Shown one piece after another: positions 11,786 through 22,437 of a stretch of 64,000 nucleotides of DNA. The translations under genes were made by a program, and so were the position numbers. This stretch comes from Anagrus nilaparvatae (taxonomy: Eukaryota > Arthropoda > Insecta > Hymenoptera > Mymaridae), in the NCBI GenBank assembly GCA_022575985.1, contig JAKSXM010000278.1:1-64000 (forward strand), written 5' to 3'. The notes under the pieces were generated by a model. It did not search any database and was not told the origin of the DNA. It was given only the letters and a program-made list of their open reading frames with translations. Positions within the stretch are counted from its first letter, which is position 1, and each line of letters begins with the position of its first letter.

Positions 11786-12091
11786 TTATTGCATGAAAGA
11801 TCCCTTTTGATCAATATAAATGTCTTCAACATGATTAAGACTACAATTAGGGTTGATAAAGTATTCATGCTCTTTATTTGAAACAGTTTTTAGATTTAAT
11901 ATTTTTGTATCATTTTCTTGGTATTGAGCCCACCAAATATCTAACTGAGCTAATCTGGCTTCAATACCGCCTATGCTTCTATCGGATTTTTTATTATAAT
12001 TTTCAAAAGAATTTTTAATTTTATTAAATTCATTTAATTGTATCAAGATTATGTCATCGAAATCAAACTCCATTTTAATTGATTGTAACAA
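11786..12091 (-). pseudogene. BEL/Pao gag N-terminus (inverted copy)
   Basis: Shows the gag start missing from the + copy. The likely initiator is the Met of MEFDFDD at about 12073, with a further in-frame ATG at 12091. It ends at the same TAA as the + copy. The 5' leader of the element lies to the right, up to the primer-binding site. Confidence 0.82.
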
Positions 12092-12672
12092 TAAATTGAC
12101 ATAAAAAAGGATGATATGATGATCATAAAAGATTATCAGTCAAGAAAAAATTTTAAAATTGAATTTATATTTAAGTATTATACAATAATATTTTATTATT
12201 TTAATGAAAATATGAGAAAAGAGAGAAGAAAAAAACTACATATAATTTTTAAATTAAAAATAAGAATTATAGCAGAAGATATATTTAAAAATTAATTAAA
12301 TATATTTTATTTAAATATATACATATGACACTTAATAAATATACATATAATGATAATGAAAGTTTATACGTTACCAAGCGACGCATAAAGCGTGGGAGAT
12401 GCCCAGCGCTCCCTCAGTCCTCGCAGAAGATACGACACCCCCCCTACTTACATGACGCCGTGGTAAGAGAAGAACTTAAAATGGACGATTCGAAAAAATA
12501 ACCATCTGCTTCTTTCTGCAAGAAGAAGCGTCCATATTGGAATTTGAAGTGTATGCTCCCCGCGCACTTTTATATATTTTTAGTCACATGTATTTTTATT
12601 TTTTTTTTTTTGTTTTTTTAACTTTTTAGTTTTTCACTAATCACTTTTGACTCGCGGAAAATGCGAAAATCT

Positions 12673-12690
12673 AACCACGCTCTGCTACCA
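12673..12690 (-). promoter_or_regulatory. Primer-binding site of the inverted BEL copy
   Basis: TGGTAGCAGAGCGTGGTT on the minus strand, two bases inside the 5' LTR. It starts with TGG, complementary to a tRNA CCA end, and sits where reverse transcription would be primed. The matching tRNA cannot be named from this window. Confidence 0.75.
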
Positions 12691-12692
12691 AA

Positions 12693-13487
12693 TGTTGAAT
12701 TAGGAAAAAAATAGAAAATTGAAAAGTTAATTCTTTAACACACAAAAAAAAATTTAGTTTGATTCTTTTTCCCCTTTTTTTATAATTAAAATATTGTTTA
12801 AATTATATGAGTTGAAGTATTTATAGAAAAGGATATTGTTATTGAAATAAATGAATAACTCTTTAATTTTTCCTTTACTGTGCACAGTTTATTATAAAAA
12901 AAAATATCTCTTTTCTCACACACACACTTATAAAAAAGATTATCATTTGAGTAACGAAGAGAACGCATGTACTTATAAATTGAAATTTCTATTAATTTTA
13001 ATTTAAATAACACTACCGAAATATTAAACATATGAGAAAAAATGTAGAATTTTGGAGAAATAAATGTTAACTTAAATGACTGATAAAAAACTATTAATTA
13101 TATTAGAAAACCGATAAAAGGCAAAATGTCTGATACGCAAGCGATGCAGCTACTACCGCGTGCGTGTAAAGACTGAAAGGAGCATAAAGAAGAGAAGAGA
13201 AATTCGAAAGAAGGGCATGCGTGTTCTTCGTTGCTCTCTCACTTACACTTATACATACAACACACATACATTATTTACAAAATTTATAATAATTATTAAA
13301 ATGATTTAAATATAATTGAATATTCTAATAAAGAATCTAATTGAATTAAAAATATTAAACAAAATAATAAATAAAATTATAGTTTGAAAACCTTTACAAA
13401 ATTAATCTACAATAATACACATAAATACATAAAAACGAAAACGCGGCAAAAAAAAAAATACAAATTTGAATTTATTTAGATTGAACA
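12693..13487 (-). repeat. 5' LTR of the inverted BEL copy
   Basis: 795 bp, TG...CA ends: it begins at 13487 with TGTTCAATC and ends at 12693 with CAACA on the minus strand. It matches the truncated 3' LTR of the + copy but has only one unit of its 154-bp duplication. It is followed by the primer-binding site and a leader of about 600 bp (12092-12690). Confidence 0.85.
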
Positions 13488-15332
13488 AAAGTTATGAATT
13501 AAAAGTAATAATTAATATAAAAAATTTTTTTAAAAATGGGAGATTAATCCAGCATGACCGATGGTTGAGAATTTTGGATTGATTTTTGTTTTTCTTCTCT
13601 GTTCTTTAGATCTGAGTTTTTTTTCTCTATTTATCCTTACATGTAGAATTTAAAAATTCATAAAATATTAGATAAGCTTGTTTTGTTATTCGTGACTGAG
13701 AGTTGAGTATCTAATTCTTTAAATTTGATCTACAAAGATATATAGCTATAAAAAGGAATTTGAACATTGAATGACCGGAATGGATAGGCAATGTAAAAAA
13801 TTTACAAACCAAGCAATTGTATAATTAAAAATGAAACTATTTTTTTTGGTTTCTTTTAAGGAATATTAAAGTTTGAGAAAAAAATGCATATTTTTTTAAA
13901 GTCAGTAGTCAATACTCTGACAGAATGTGATAAAAATTATAATCCTTGTGAATCAATTTTAATAAATTGAAATTTTATTAAAATACAAAAAATAAAAAAA
14001 TATTTTTTGGAGTTTTTGTTTGTTATAAAGACGAAAAGGAAATAATGATATTTTATTGCAAATTTAAATGGTAATTCTTACAAGTTTTTTTTTTGTTTAA
14101 TCTTGAGAGGAAAGCTTAGTAACTCAAAAATTTTTTTTTGTTTAAATATGAGAAAAAAAAAGCATCAGAATTGAAAAATTTTATTTTTGTTTGAAAATTA
14201 GGAAGAAGCTTAGTAAACGAAAATTTTTGGAAAAAGCTTAAGAATTAAAAATTTTTTATTTTTGTTTAAAAGGATTAGTAGAAAAAATTTTTTGGTTTGA
14301 TTTTAAGGAAAAAGCTTAATGTCTCAAAAATCTTATTTGTAGTTTTAGTTTAAAAAAAGAGCTTAATAATGGCATTTTTTTCCTTATCGGGTTCAGAAAC
14401 TGAAAAGTTGACTATTTTTGAAGGTTCTTTTACCTATATAAATGACTAGATAAAAAGGGTTGAAATACGAAAGTATAAATGAAAAATTCATGTTATTTTT
14501 GCAGATTTTTTTTATGAATAATATAATTACCTTTAGGAGAATAATACCAAATGAAAAAGAAATTCACGTTGAGTAAAAATGAACCATTGAATTGCAAAAA
14601 AGTTAAAAATCTAAATAGCAGAATACAAGATAAAATACAAAGTTTTTTTTTTGTATAAATAGAAGAAACACGTGAATATTTTTTTTAACGGCATAAGTGT
14701 AAGAGAGACAGAAATTAGAAAAGATAAAACGAAGAAAACCGAAGTTAACCGAGGGGAGATGCAAGTTACACATAGAAGTATATATAAGTCGCACAATGTT
14801 AGTTTTTTTTTATATATGTGTTATACAGTAGACACGAGAAGTAAATGGTTTGGTTATACAGTAGGCACGAGAAGTCTATAGTAAGATTACACAATAAATT
14901 TGTATATGTGGTAGTATAAGGAGTTGTAATTCATGTATAATTTTTTTTAAAAGAAGCACGCGGAAATATAAATTAAAAAGTACAAATGACAATGATTACA
15001 ATTTTAATTAATAAAAATGGTTTTAGAGGAGTGTAAATTATTTTATTTTTTTTTAGTATTACACTTTTACAGCAATATAATTTAATAATAATATCACATG
15101 GGTTTTATTAATAAGATATAAAAAATTATAATGAAAATATTTAACAAAATTAAACTTAATAAGTTGTAGCTGTAAAAAAATTTTTTTTTTTAACAAAAAT
15201 TGAAAATAAAAAAAAAAAAAGAGAAACTTTGGAACGGAGAATTTTTTTTTATAAATGTACTTTTTTTTGGAACAAATGTTATAATAGATAAATTTTTTTT
15301 AAACCTTATCAAACGTTAATTTTATTTTTTTA
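13488..15332. other. AT-rich non-coding DNA with degenerate repeats
   Basis: No credible gene. About 14030-14370 is a degenerate tandem repeat of roughly 60 bp with the recurring core AAAGCTTARTAACTCAAAAA followed by a T-run and GTTTAA. At about 14820-14880 a segment containing TTATACAGTAGACACGAGAAGT occurs twice. The small ORFs at 14603-14881 overlap on both strands and lie in low-complexity sequence. Confidence 0.6.
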
Positions 15333-16422
15333 AGGCCACTGTCTCTTTTTTGTGACGATTTTCAAAGGATTTTCAACATTTTTTTTCTCAGCTGTTTTAT
15401 TATAAAAGTTTACAAATTTATTTTTAAATAATTACAAAACTATTCTAGATGACATAAAAAAATTTTTGTTTCATATGCTTTTTTTTTACAGTTTGTAGAT
15501 GGCGTGAAAGTAGAGGCTCGAAAAAAAAATTGAAAAACGGTTCCCATCATAGCGCCTATTGTAGGCATCAAAACAAAAAAAATAAAAAGGCATATTAATC
15601 TTTATAGTTTGCTCTTGTATGTGAACCAACATTTAGCAAAAAATACAAAAAATTGACCATTTGGGGAACCAAAAACGAAAAATGCAGTTTTTGACGTTAA
15701 AAAATGCGCCTAAAACGGACAATAAAAATTTTTCTGATGCATAAAAAGCTGATATTGTTGGTTCACATAGGGTAAAATGCCAGTAATAGAACGGTTAAGA
15801 AATCGCTGTTCTTTTTTGAACATAAAAAAAAATAAAATCAATATTTTTTAATAAAAATTTTAGTTTTGCATGATTGTAACGTTTTAGAATCTTAAAAAAT
15901 AGAACAGAAATTTTTTATTAGTCTTTTAAGTATATTTTTTTTAAAATTTTAAGTATATGTTATAATTTCAGTAATAGAACAGGCCCTGCCTATGATAGAA
16001 TAGTTCTTTCGCCAGTAATAGAACGGGTAATTTCTAAAATCGTTATAAATGGTTGTTAAAATTCATTAGGTATTAAAAAAAAGTTTAATTCAAAGAATTA
16101 TGTTTTATTTTATATAATTTAAAATTTTCATATTTTTTTTACATAAAAATAATAAAATAATTTAAATATTTTAATACAAATAATAACCAAACATTATACA
16201 AGTTTAATTAAAAATAATTTTTTATACTTGCTTATTTTAACATTTTTAATTACTATTTTGCTATATTAATTAATAAATTACCTAATTATAATTATAATAT
16301 AGATAAAATTTGAGAATAAAAATATTTAAATGGTTCTTTACAATGATTTATAAATATTAGTTACAAAATAAATAAAAAAAACTTTCTTTCTCTTAAAAAT
16401 TATTAAAACATATAGCAAATTT

Positions 16423-17494
16423 TCAAATTTTTTCTTTTTTTATAGCAACTTGTCTTTGAGCTAACAATTTTTTTTCTTCTCTTAGTGTCTTCTCTTTTTC
16501 AGCTAGTAATTTTTTCTCAGCTTTTATAATTGCTAATTGGTCATCTGCCTCTTTTTTTTTTTCTGAGCTTCCAACCTTATTCTTTTTTTTTCTTCTTTAA
16601 CCATTTCAGCTTGTTTTTTTTTTCTATTTCATCTTGCAAAATTTTTTTACTTTCTGGAGTAACAAGGACTGGAGATGAGTATGCTAGTTGTCTCATAGCA
16701 GAAGTTTTTCTTTTTTTTTCTCCCTTTTTTAACATTTGTGAATTTTTAAATACTTGAGAAAAGGGGGAAGTCTTTGCTGTGTTTAAATTTTCAAAATTTT
16801 GATTATTTATCTGAGAATTTGAATTTGAATTTGCAGCCTCTTTATTTGTGCTAAGATCCAAAGGAGAATAATTTTCAGCTGATTTTTTAGTAATACAAGA
16901 ATTTTTTTCCTTTGAATTCAAAGGTATTGGTATTTGGGGTGAATCATATATTTTAGTGTTTGTAATAACTGGTTTTGAAATAATTCCATTTGGTTTAATA
17001 CTATTATTAGGTTCAGTAACAAAATTATTTTCAGGAATTGTAAATGGTATATTAACTTCATTATTTATTGCTGTTGTGGGCGAAAATAATAATTCTTTAA
17101 AATTTTGACAAAAATCAAACTCTTCATTTTTGTTTAAAAATGTTTCTTTTTGAGAATGAATTTGAGAATGAACAATTAATTGACTATCTGGAAGATTATT
17201 CACCCCAATTTTTTTTGAGTGATTTTCAGGTTGCGATATCTCATCATTATTATGCCTTTCAGAATGTTTCTGATCAAGAAGATTATTATTAACTTCTAAC
17301 TTTTCATTATTAATCTCAGACAATGTATTTGGAACATCAATAAATTCTATACAGACATTTTCAGCAATAGAGGTTTCTAATAGTTTACTATTTCCATCTA
17401 ATAAAATCACACCAGCTTCATCCAATATAATCAAATCATTTTTATCTTTTTTTTCTGTGACTTTTTCAGAAAGATCATCTGCATCTAAAAACAA
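16423..17494 (-). CDS. Probable C-terminal exon of the pogo-like transposase, with a homopolymer frameshift
   Basis: Begins right after an acceptor-like TTGTTTTTAG (about 17487). The text is Asn/Ser-rich, then SSPVLVTPESKKILQDEIEKK, which resembles the basic C-terminal tail of Tigger-type transposases. The frame as given stops at 16577, just after a run of ten A. Reading one base off, a highly charged coiled-coil-like stretch continues without stops to TGA at 16423 (includes ADDQLAIIKAEKKLLAEKEK). A one-base homopolymer slip, biological or sequencing error, is the simplest reading. The 17487-17742 gap would be the intron. If it is not part of the transposase it is an unrecognised ORF. Confidence 0.55.
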
Positions 17495-17742
17495 TATAAT
17501 ACTTTCTTATTGTACAAAAAAGGATAAATTTTAGGTATTTAAGTTCATAGGTAAAATACATTTAGTTTAGAAATTTTTGTTCAAAATTAATTTATTTTAT
17601 ATTATTTAAAAAATCATTTTTGTAAATTAATTCAATTCAATTATTTATAAATAAAAATATGCTTATAAATTTAATTTAAATTATTACCACGTTTCAGCTT
17701 TAACCAAAAATCATACAAGCCCCTATTAATTTCTAGAGAAAT

Positions 17743-19062
17743 TTAATTTCTTTTAAACTCTTCTAGTAGTTCTGGTGGTAACTGACTTTCGAAATTTTGC
17801 AGAAAATTTTTGTTCGGTTCAGTATCTTTGTATTCAACATTTTCATTTGATGAAACTGAATGTGTAATTTCTTGACTTTTATCTGAATTATCAGTTGAAT
17901 GATTTTCTTCTTTTTCATAATATTTATTTAATTCTTTGTAGTTAATTGCCTCAGCATTAAATGGATGTAACCCACATTTTTTAAAGCCATTAGCCATAAT
18001 ATTTTTTAAGTTTAAAGCATCTGTGGCTTGTTTCAAAACTGTGCCAAAATCTTTTTTTAATAGTCCATTATTTTTTTTCTGCCAATCTTGAACACATTTT
18101 TTCCAAGAATCTTTCAAAGGATGAAAAAGAGAAACGTCACAAGGTTGCAGAAAATGAAAACTATTTGGAAACAACGCAATTATTATAATACCATGCTTAT
18201 CACAAAACTCTGACAATGCTAGTGTCAAATGCGAAGAATGTCCATCAACGTATAACAAAACTGGAAACACAATATTATTGTTTACTAACCAAGGATGAAA
18301 AATTTGTTTAATATAATTCAGAAATGTTTCGTTAGTCATCCATCCTGAAGCTGTACAAGTGTAACTCCAATAATTAGGTAACTCTTGGCGCACTTGATGA
18401 GGTATTCTGACATATTTAAAAACTATGTAAGGTGGAGGCAAAACTCCTAAGGCATTTGTACTATATAAAACTGTTATTGATTCTTTTTCAGGTCCATGGC
18501 ATAACTTGTACACGTTTTTAGCTCCTTTTTTTGCCAACACTTTACCTGGTTTTGGATTTAAATAAAAAGCTGATTCATCCATATTATAAATTCTAGATCC
18601 ATCAATGTTTTTAAGATTATGTTTATCTAAGTAAGATTCAACAAGTTGAAACCATTTTCTGACTTGCTCCTCATTTACACAAGCTCTAGCTTTACTGAAA
18701 TTTTCAGTACTTCGTTGGCTTAACCTATTTGAATGCCTTGATAAAAAGTTATTAAACCAAGTATTACCTGGTCTGCTATTCTTAAATACTGTTTCCTTTT
18801 TTTTTAATATAATCAGATCTCTAACAGAATCTAACAGTTGATGTTTTGTAACTGGTGAACCTTTTTCGCCACAAGCGATAATCCAATTAACTATTCTATC
18901 TTCTTCTTCAAATGATAAAACTGTAGCTGGACCTTTTTTAACACCAATTGGAGTCCTATTATGATACTTCAAAAACAGTGTAGTAGTAGGTACTTTAAAC
19001 GTTGATGATGCTACCCTAAAACTCATTTTATTTTCCTTGATTTCTGAAAGTGCATTTCGCAA
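17743..19062 (-). CDS. pogo/Tigger-like transposase, main exon
   Basis: DDE transposase cutting at TA dinucleotides. N-terminal psq-type helix-turn-helix (ALSEIKENKMSFRVASSTF, then VPTTTL), a CENP-B-like second HTH region, then the DDE_1 core with NMDESAF, LLYVDGHSSHLT and PNSFHFLQPCDVSLFHPLK, followed by an acidic tail. Codon 1 here is TTG; open frame continues upstream (SYTIENLRNAL) to about 19130, so the true start is further right or in another exon. It ends at TAA 17743, but the family normally has a basic C-terminus, which is found in the next ORF, so a spliced two-exon gene is likely. The core has no internal stop or frameshift. Confidence 0.85.
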   Translation of the reverse strand: MRNALSEIKENKMSFRVASSTFKVPTTTLFLKYHNRTPIGVKKGPATVLSFEEEDRIVNWIIACGEKGSPVTKHQLLDSVRDLIILKKKETVFKNSRPGNTWFNNFLSRHSNRLSQRSTENFSKARACVNEEQVRKWFQLVESYLDKHNLKNIDGSRIYNMDESAFYLNPKPGKVLAKKGAKNVYKLCHGPEKESITVLYSTNALGVLPPPYIVFKYVRIPHQVRQELPNYWSYTCTASGWMTNETFLNYIKQIFHPWLVNNNIVFPVLLYVDGHSSHLTLALSEFCDKHGIIIIALFPNSFHFLQPCDVSLFHPLKDSWKKCVQDWQKKNNGLLKKDFGTVLKQATDALNLKNIMANGFKKCGLHPFNAEAINYKELNKYYEKEENHSTDNSDKSQEITHSVSSNENVEYKDTEPNKNFLQNFESQLPPELLEEFKRN

Positions 19063-20189
19063 ATTTTCTATTGTGTATGAAGTTTTTGTTCTAATTCTTG
19101 TTTTCTTACAATTATTATTCCTTGTCTTTTTTTTTTACAACAGAATTCTTTTTAGCAGTAGTTTTAACTAAAAAAATAATCAATAGAAAATTTTTAAAAA
19201 AACATTGAATAAAAGAGGTTATGTTTCAAATTCATCAAAATAATCATTAAAATGTTGATTTCTAAGATAAAATATTTGACTTACTTTTTTAAAAATGATG
19301 AATAAATAATAAAAAATAATATTAATTTAAAAAACAAACAAAATTATCATAATTTTTTAAGCAGTGTTTATAAGAAATTTTTATAACCGAACAAAGTCTA
19401 TGCACTGTTCTATTTTTAGTTACCGACACTCAGTAATAGAACGCTGTTGAAAAAACTGTTCTATCACTAGCGCGCAATACGAATTTTAAATCTAATACTA
19501 GAACACGAATTTATAAAAAAATAAATTAATAAAAATGCATAAAAAACGTTTTTTATAACTTAGATAAGCTTAAGTTTAGTATTAAAAACTTCCTAAATAA
19601 AAAAAACATTATTCTTATGCAAAACATTCTTGAAAATGCTTAAGCCCTGGTGACCACATCGTTACTAAAAGTTAGTAAGAAAAGTTGCATTTTATTACTA
19701 ATAGCACTTATTTGTTTTTTTTCTTAAAGAAATAGCAATAAAAAAACATAATACAAGTTTTTTTATATTTTAAAATGTTTAAAAAATATACTTCAATATA
19801 TTTTTCTATTATTAAAATAAATTTTTAACTAAAAAAAAATAATTTTTAACAGCCGTTCTACTACTGGCTGCGTTCTATTATACAGCACTTTACCCTACTA
19901 GGTATTGAAATAACGAAAAAAATGAAACAAGATTCCTGTCGATAGCTCAATTAGTTTTTGAGCTAGCGTGGGAACCGATTTCAAAAAATTAGTTTTGAGA
20001 AAAACGCGTTTAAAGTTTTTAAATGCGTATGTTTTCATATGACTAAGACCCATAAAAATCGAAATATCTAAAAAACATATTTTTTTTTTTGCTTGAAATT
20101 TGTTTTTTATATTCTTGAAATGCTTTAACATAAGATAATGAAATAAAAAAAAAATTAAAAAAAAAATCCCAATGAAGAGACAGTGGCCT

Positions 20190-20893
20190 TAAATAAATGT
20201 TTTACTTTTCAAACGTTAATTTATTCATGTATAATATGCGAATGTTTAGGACAAATATAAAACTTTATGGTAAGTCTTTAGCCTAAGCAAGGCGTTAGCC
20301 TAATATGAAAATTTAAAGAAAAGAATTATAAAAAAAAACAATCTCTTGATAATAATTGTAACAATATCATTAACAACACTTATATTATTTCTTTCGCGTG
20401 TATTTGTGTTGTCGTAAATGTATTAATAATAACCTATTTAGACAAGTTTTAGGTAAAATATCTAAATGCATATGATTTATGGAAGACTGCAGAGAATTAA
20501 AGCGAGACAAAATCATCATAAAAATTGGGGACAGAAAAATCTAGAAGAAAAAACTCTATTTTAAGCAAGCATTAAATAATAATAAATTTTTGCATTTTTC
20601 AATCTAAAAGTTTTTTTTTTAATTTAGAATAAAAGTTTTTTTTTTTTTTAATATTTGTATGTATATTATACATTTAATTATTTATGTAATGAATTAAAAT
20701 GATATTGTTTAGATTTTAATTATATCCATGCTAACAGAGGTTTTCTGCAGTTTCCCTCTGACACCGGCGAATGTCGGCATGGTTCCTAATTAAAGACGGC
20801 TGCAGACGCACATACCTACCCAAAATCCTTACCCATATAAAAGTTTAAAAATATTAAAATGTATAAAATGTTAAAGTTAATAATTATATATAT
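20190..20893. other. AT-rich non-coding DNA
   Basis: No gene seen. One GC-richer island at about 20745-20825 (CTGCAG twice, GACACCGGCGAATGTCGGC) is unlike its surroundings and may be a transposon remnant; I do not recognise it. Confidence 0.4.
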
Positions 20894-21512
20894 TAGAGTG
20901 GACCTATTTTTGGACTTTGTGGAAAAACTTTGCTCCCCGGGTTTTTTTGTGAAGTTTTAGTTATAAAAAGTTCCCAGTTCCAAGGATTTTGCTTTAGCCT
21001 TACAAAAACACGTGCCTGTAACCACATCAATTTTCCCATTTAAATAACATGGGAATTTTGAGTTTTTAGCTATACAAATTTTCACAAAAGCCAAAAAGCG
21101 TTTTAAAATGCTAATTTTTACTGGAAAACATACTTTTATATGTTGTAAAGACATAGAAACCGCCCTGCATTCATTCCAAAGGGAATTTTGGGGCTAGAAA
21201 CGCAAATTTACATGTTTACTCAATCTTATAAAACAGGGTTTTTCGGTAATTTTCGATAAAAAGCTACATCCTCAAAAATTAACCAAAACACTTCTAGTTG
21301 GTTCACTTTTTTGGTATAAGTGTCACCTTTCAAACGACGTAAACCGTGTATTTTTATCACTGATTCTCTCACCGCTATAGTCAATTAACCTATTGGTAAT
21401 TTTTGACCCGAAAAGCCCAATTTTTAAATTTGTTTAAATTGCTGCCAAAATTGTAATTTTTGACAAAATTGAGTTTTATAGGCCTTAAAAACGTTCTGCA
21501 AGCTTCAAGTTT
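20894..21512 (+). mobile_element. hAT-like non-autonomous element, 3' part lost
   Basis: Starts TAGAGTGGACC and matches the complete element at 37999-39044 through its left TIR and the start of its interior, in one of the two orientations of that near-palindromic element. Homology stops at about 21512, where LINE A1 begins. The short ORFs on both strands here are by-products of the repeat. Confidence 0.75.
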
Positions 21513-22437
21513 CCGGAAGAAGCAACAGGAGAAGCAACAGCCAAAAATAACTGCAGCGGCAGCAAACCTGCGGCAGGGGGCAGAAAATAAAAGAAGCAAA
21601 ATGAAAAAGCCGCAGAAGAAGGAAGGAGATGGCGTATCTCCTCCTTCCGAGGCGACAGAAAAAGGCAGGAGAAAGAAGCACCAGACCCGGCGCATAAGGA
21701 TCTCTAAGCGTAAGGAGGCTCTAATAATAAAGTCTCCTGAAGGGAAGTCTTATGCAACAGCCCTGCTGGAGATCAAAAGAGGTGTCCAACTAAAAGATTC
21801 AGGGACTGAGGTTCACCGAATCCAGAAAACCCAGGATGGGAGCGTCCTAATAGAGCTGAGCTCGTCGAAAGACCGGCAAAAGCTATTAGACGCTGTCAAG
21901 ACGGTCGCAGGCCCAGAAAGTACAGTCAAGAAACTGACTCCCCACCTAACCGTGGAGATCAGAAGCCTAGATGGTACTACTGGTAGCGACGAAGTGAGGC
22001 AGGTGATAAAGGAGGCAACCAAGCTGCAGAACGATGACGACATAAAACTCGCCATCTTCAAGGCTAAGGGCACTAAGGCGGATATGGCGGTCGTAGTCCT
22101 ACCAGAAGCCGCCGCACTAAAATTTACCAAAAAAAGCCGGCTAAATAATGGCTGGTCTAATTGGCAAGTGCGCTTAAGAGCCGAGGTTACACGGTGCTTT
22201 AAGTGTCTTGGTTTCGGCCACAACCAGTGGTCATGTAAGGGCATTGACCGAAAATTTGCGTGTTTTAAATGTGGCATTCAAGGCCACAAGTCAGAAAATT
22301 GTCCTGTGGAAAAAGCAGAATGCTTCCTCTGCAGGGAAAGAGCTGACAAGGCCAAGACCGACCACCTTCCAGGATGCGGAGCATGTAAGTGTTATCGGGA
22401 GGCACTTACTGCAAGGAAGATAAAGTGTCATCGGTAA
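21513..22437 (+). pseudogene. LINE A1 ORF1, C-terminal part
   Basis: Gag-like RNA-binding protein of the LINE: a lysine-rich region, a conserved central domain and three zinc knuckles (CFKCLGFGHNQWSC, CFKCGIQGHKSENC, then CFLC...H...C). The N-terminal half is missing through 5' truncation; upstream codons of the open frame (from 21460) belong to the invaded element. The stop TAA overlaps the ORF2 ATG as TAATG (22435-22439), the arrangement used for coupled termination-reinitiation in SART1-type LINEs. Confidence 0.85.

Larger units (their letters stand above)
7564..13487 (-). mobile_element. BEL/Pao LTR retrotransposon, 5' part, inverted copy
   Basis: Same element as at 1-6241, on the minus strand: 5' LTR 12693-13487, primer-binding site, leader, gag and pol down to mid-integrase, ending abruptly at about 7564. 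The missing part is the rest of integrase and the 3' LTR. It carries the same nonsense codons (equivalents of 272, 2621, 2645, 3176, 3914) and the same frame change as the + copy, but not the 2-nt loss at 4459 or the LTR duplication. The two copies therefore share an already dead ancestor. Confidence 0.93.
15770..19895 (-). mobile_element. pogo/Tigger-like DNA transposon, nearly complete
   Basis: Ends GGGTAAARTGC (15770; inverted at 19885-19895), flanked by TA on both sides (15768-15769, 19896-19897), the TSD of the Tc1/mariner-pogo superfamily. GTAATAGAACG-type motifs recur in the subterminal regions: near 15781, 15971 and 16011 on the left, and near 19400, 19431, 19450, 19850 and 19875 on the right, in both orientations. 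These are likely transposase-binding repeats. The gene between them is on the minus strand. Confidence 0.75.
15333..20189. mobile_element. Outer TIR element (AGGCCACTGTCTCTT ends) split by a pogo-like insertion
   Basis: AGGCCACTGTCTCTT at 15333 is repeated inverted at 20175-20189, each end flanked by TA. The two arms (15333-15767 and 19898-20189) total about 730 bp and have no ORF, so the host element is a non-autonomous TA-target transposon, Tc1/mariner-like by its TSD. The pogo-like element sits inside it. The word CAAACGTTAATTT also occurs just outside both ends (about 15310 and 20209). Confidence 0.65.

Noticed and set aside
14603..14881. Overlapping short ORFs on both strands
   Set aside because: AT-rich simple sequence, mutual overlap, no family resemblance.
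21813..22277. Minus-strand ORF opposite LINE A1 ORF1, and similar antisense ORFs in LINEs A2, B1 and B2
   Set aside because: Antisense shadows of GC-rich LINE coding sequence.
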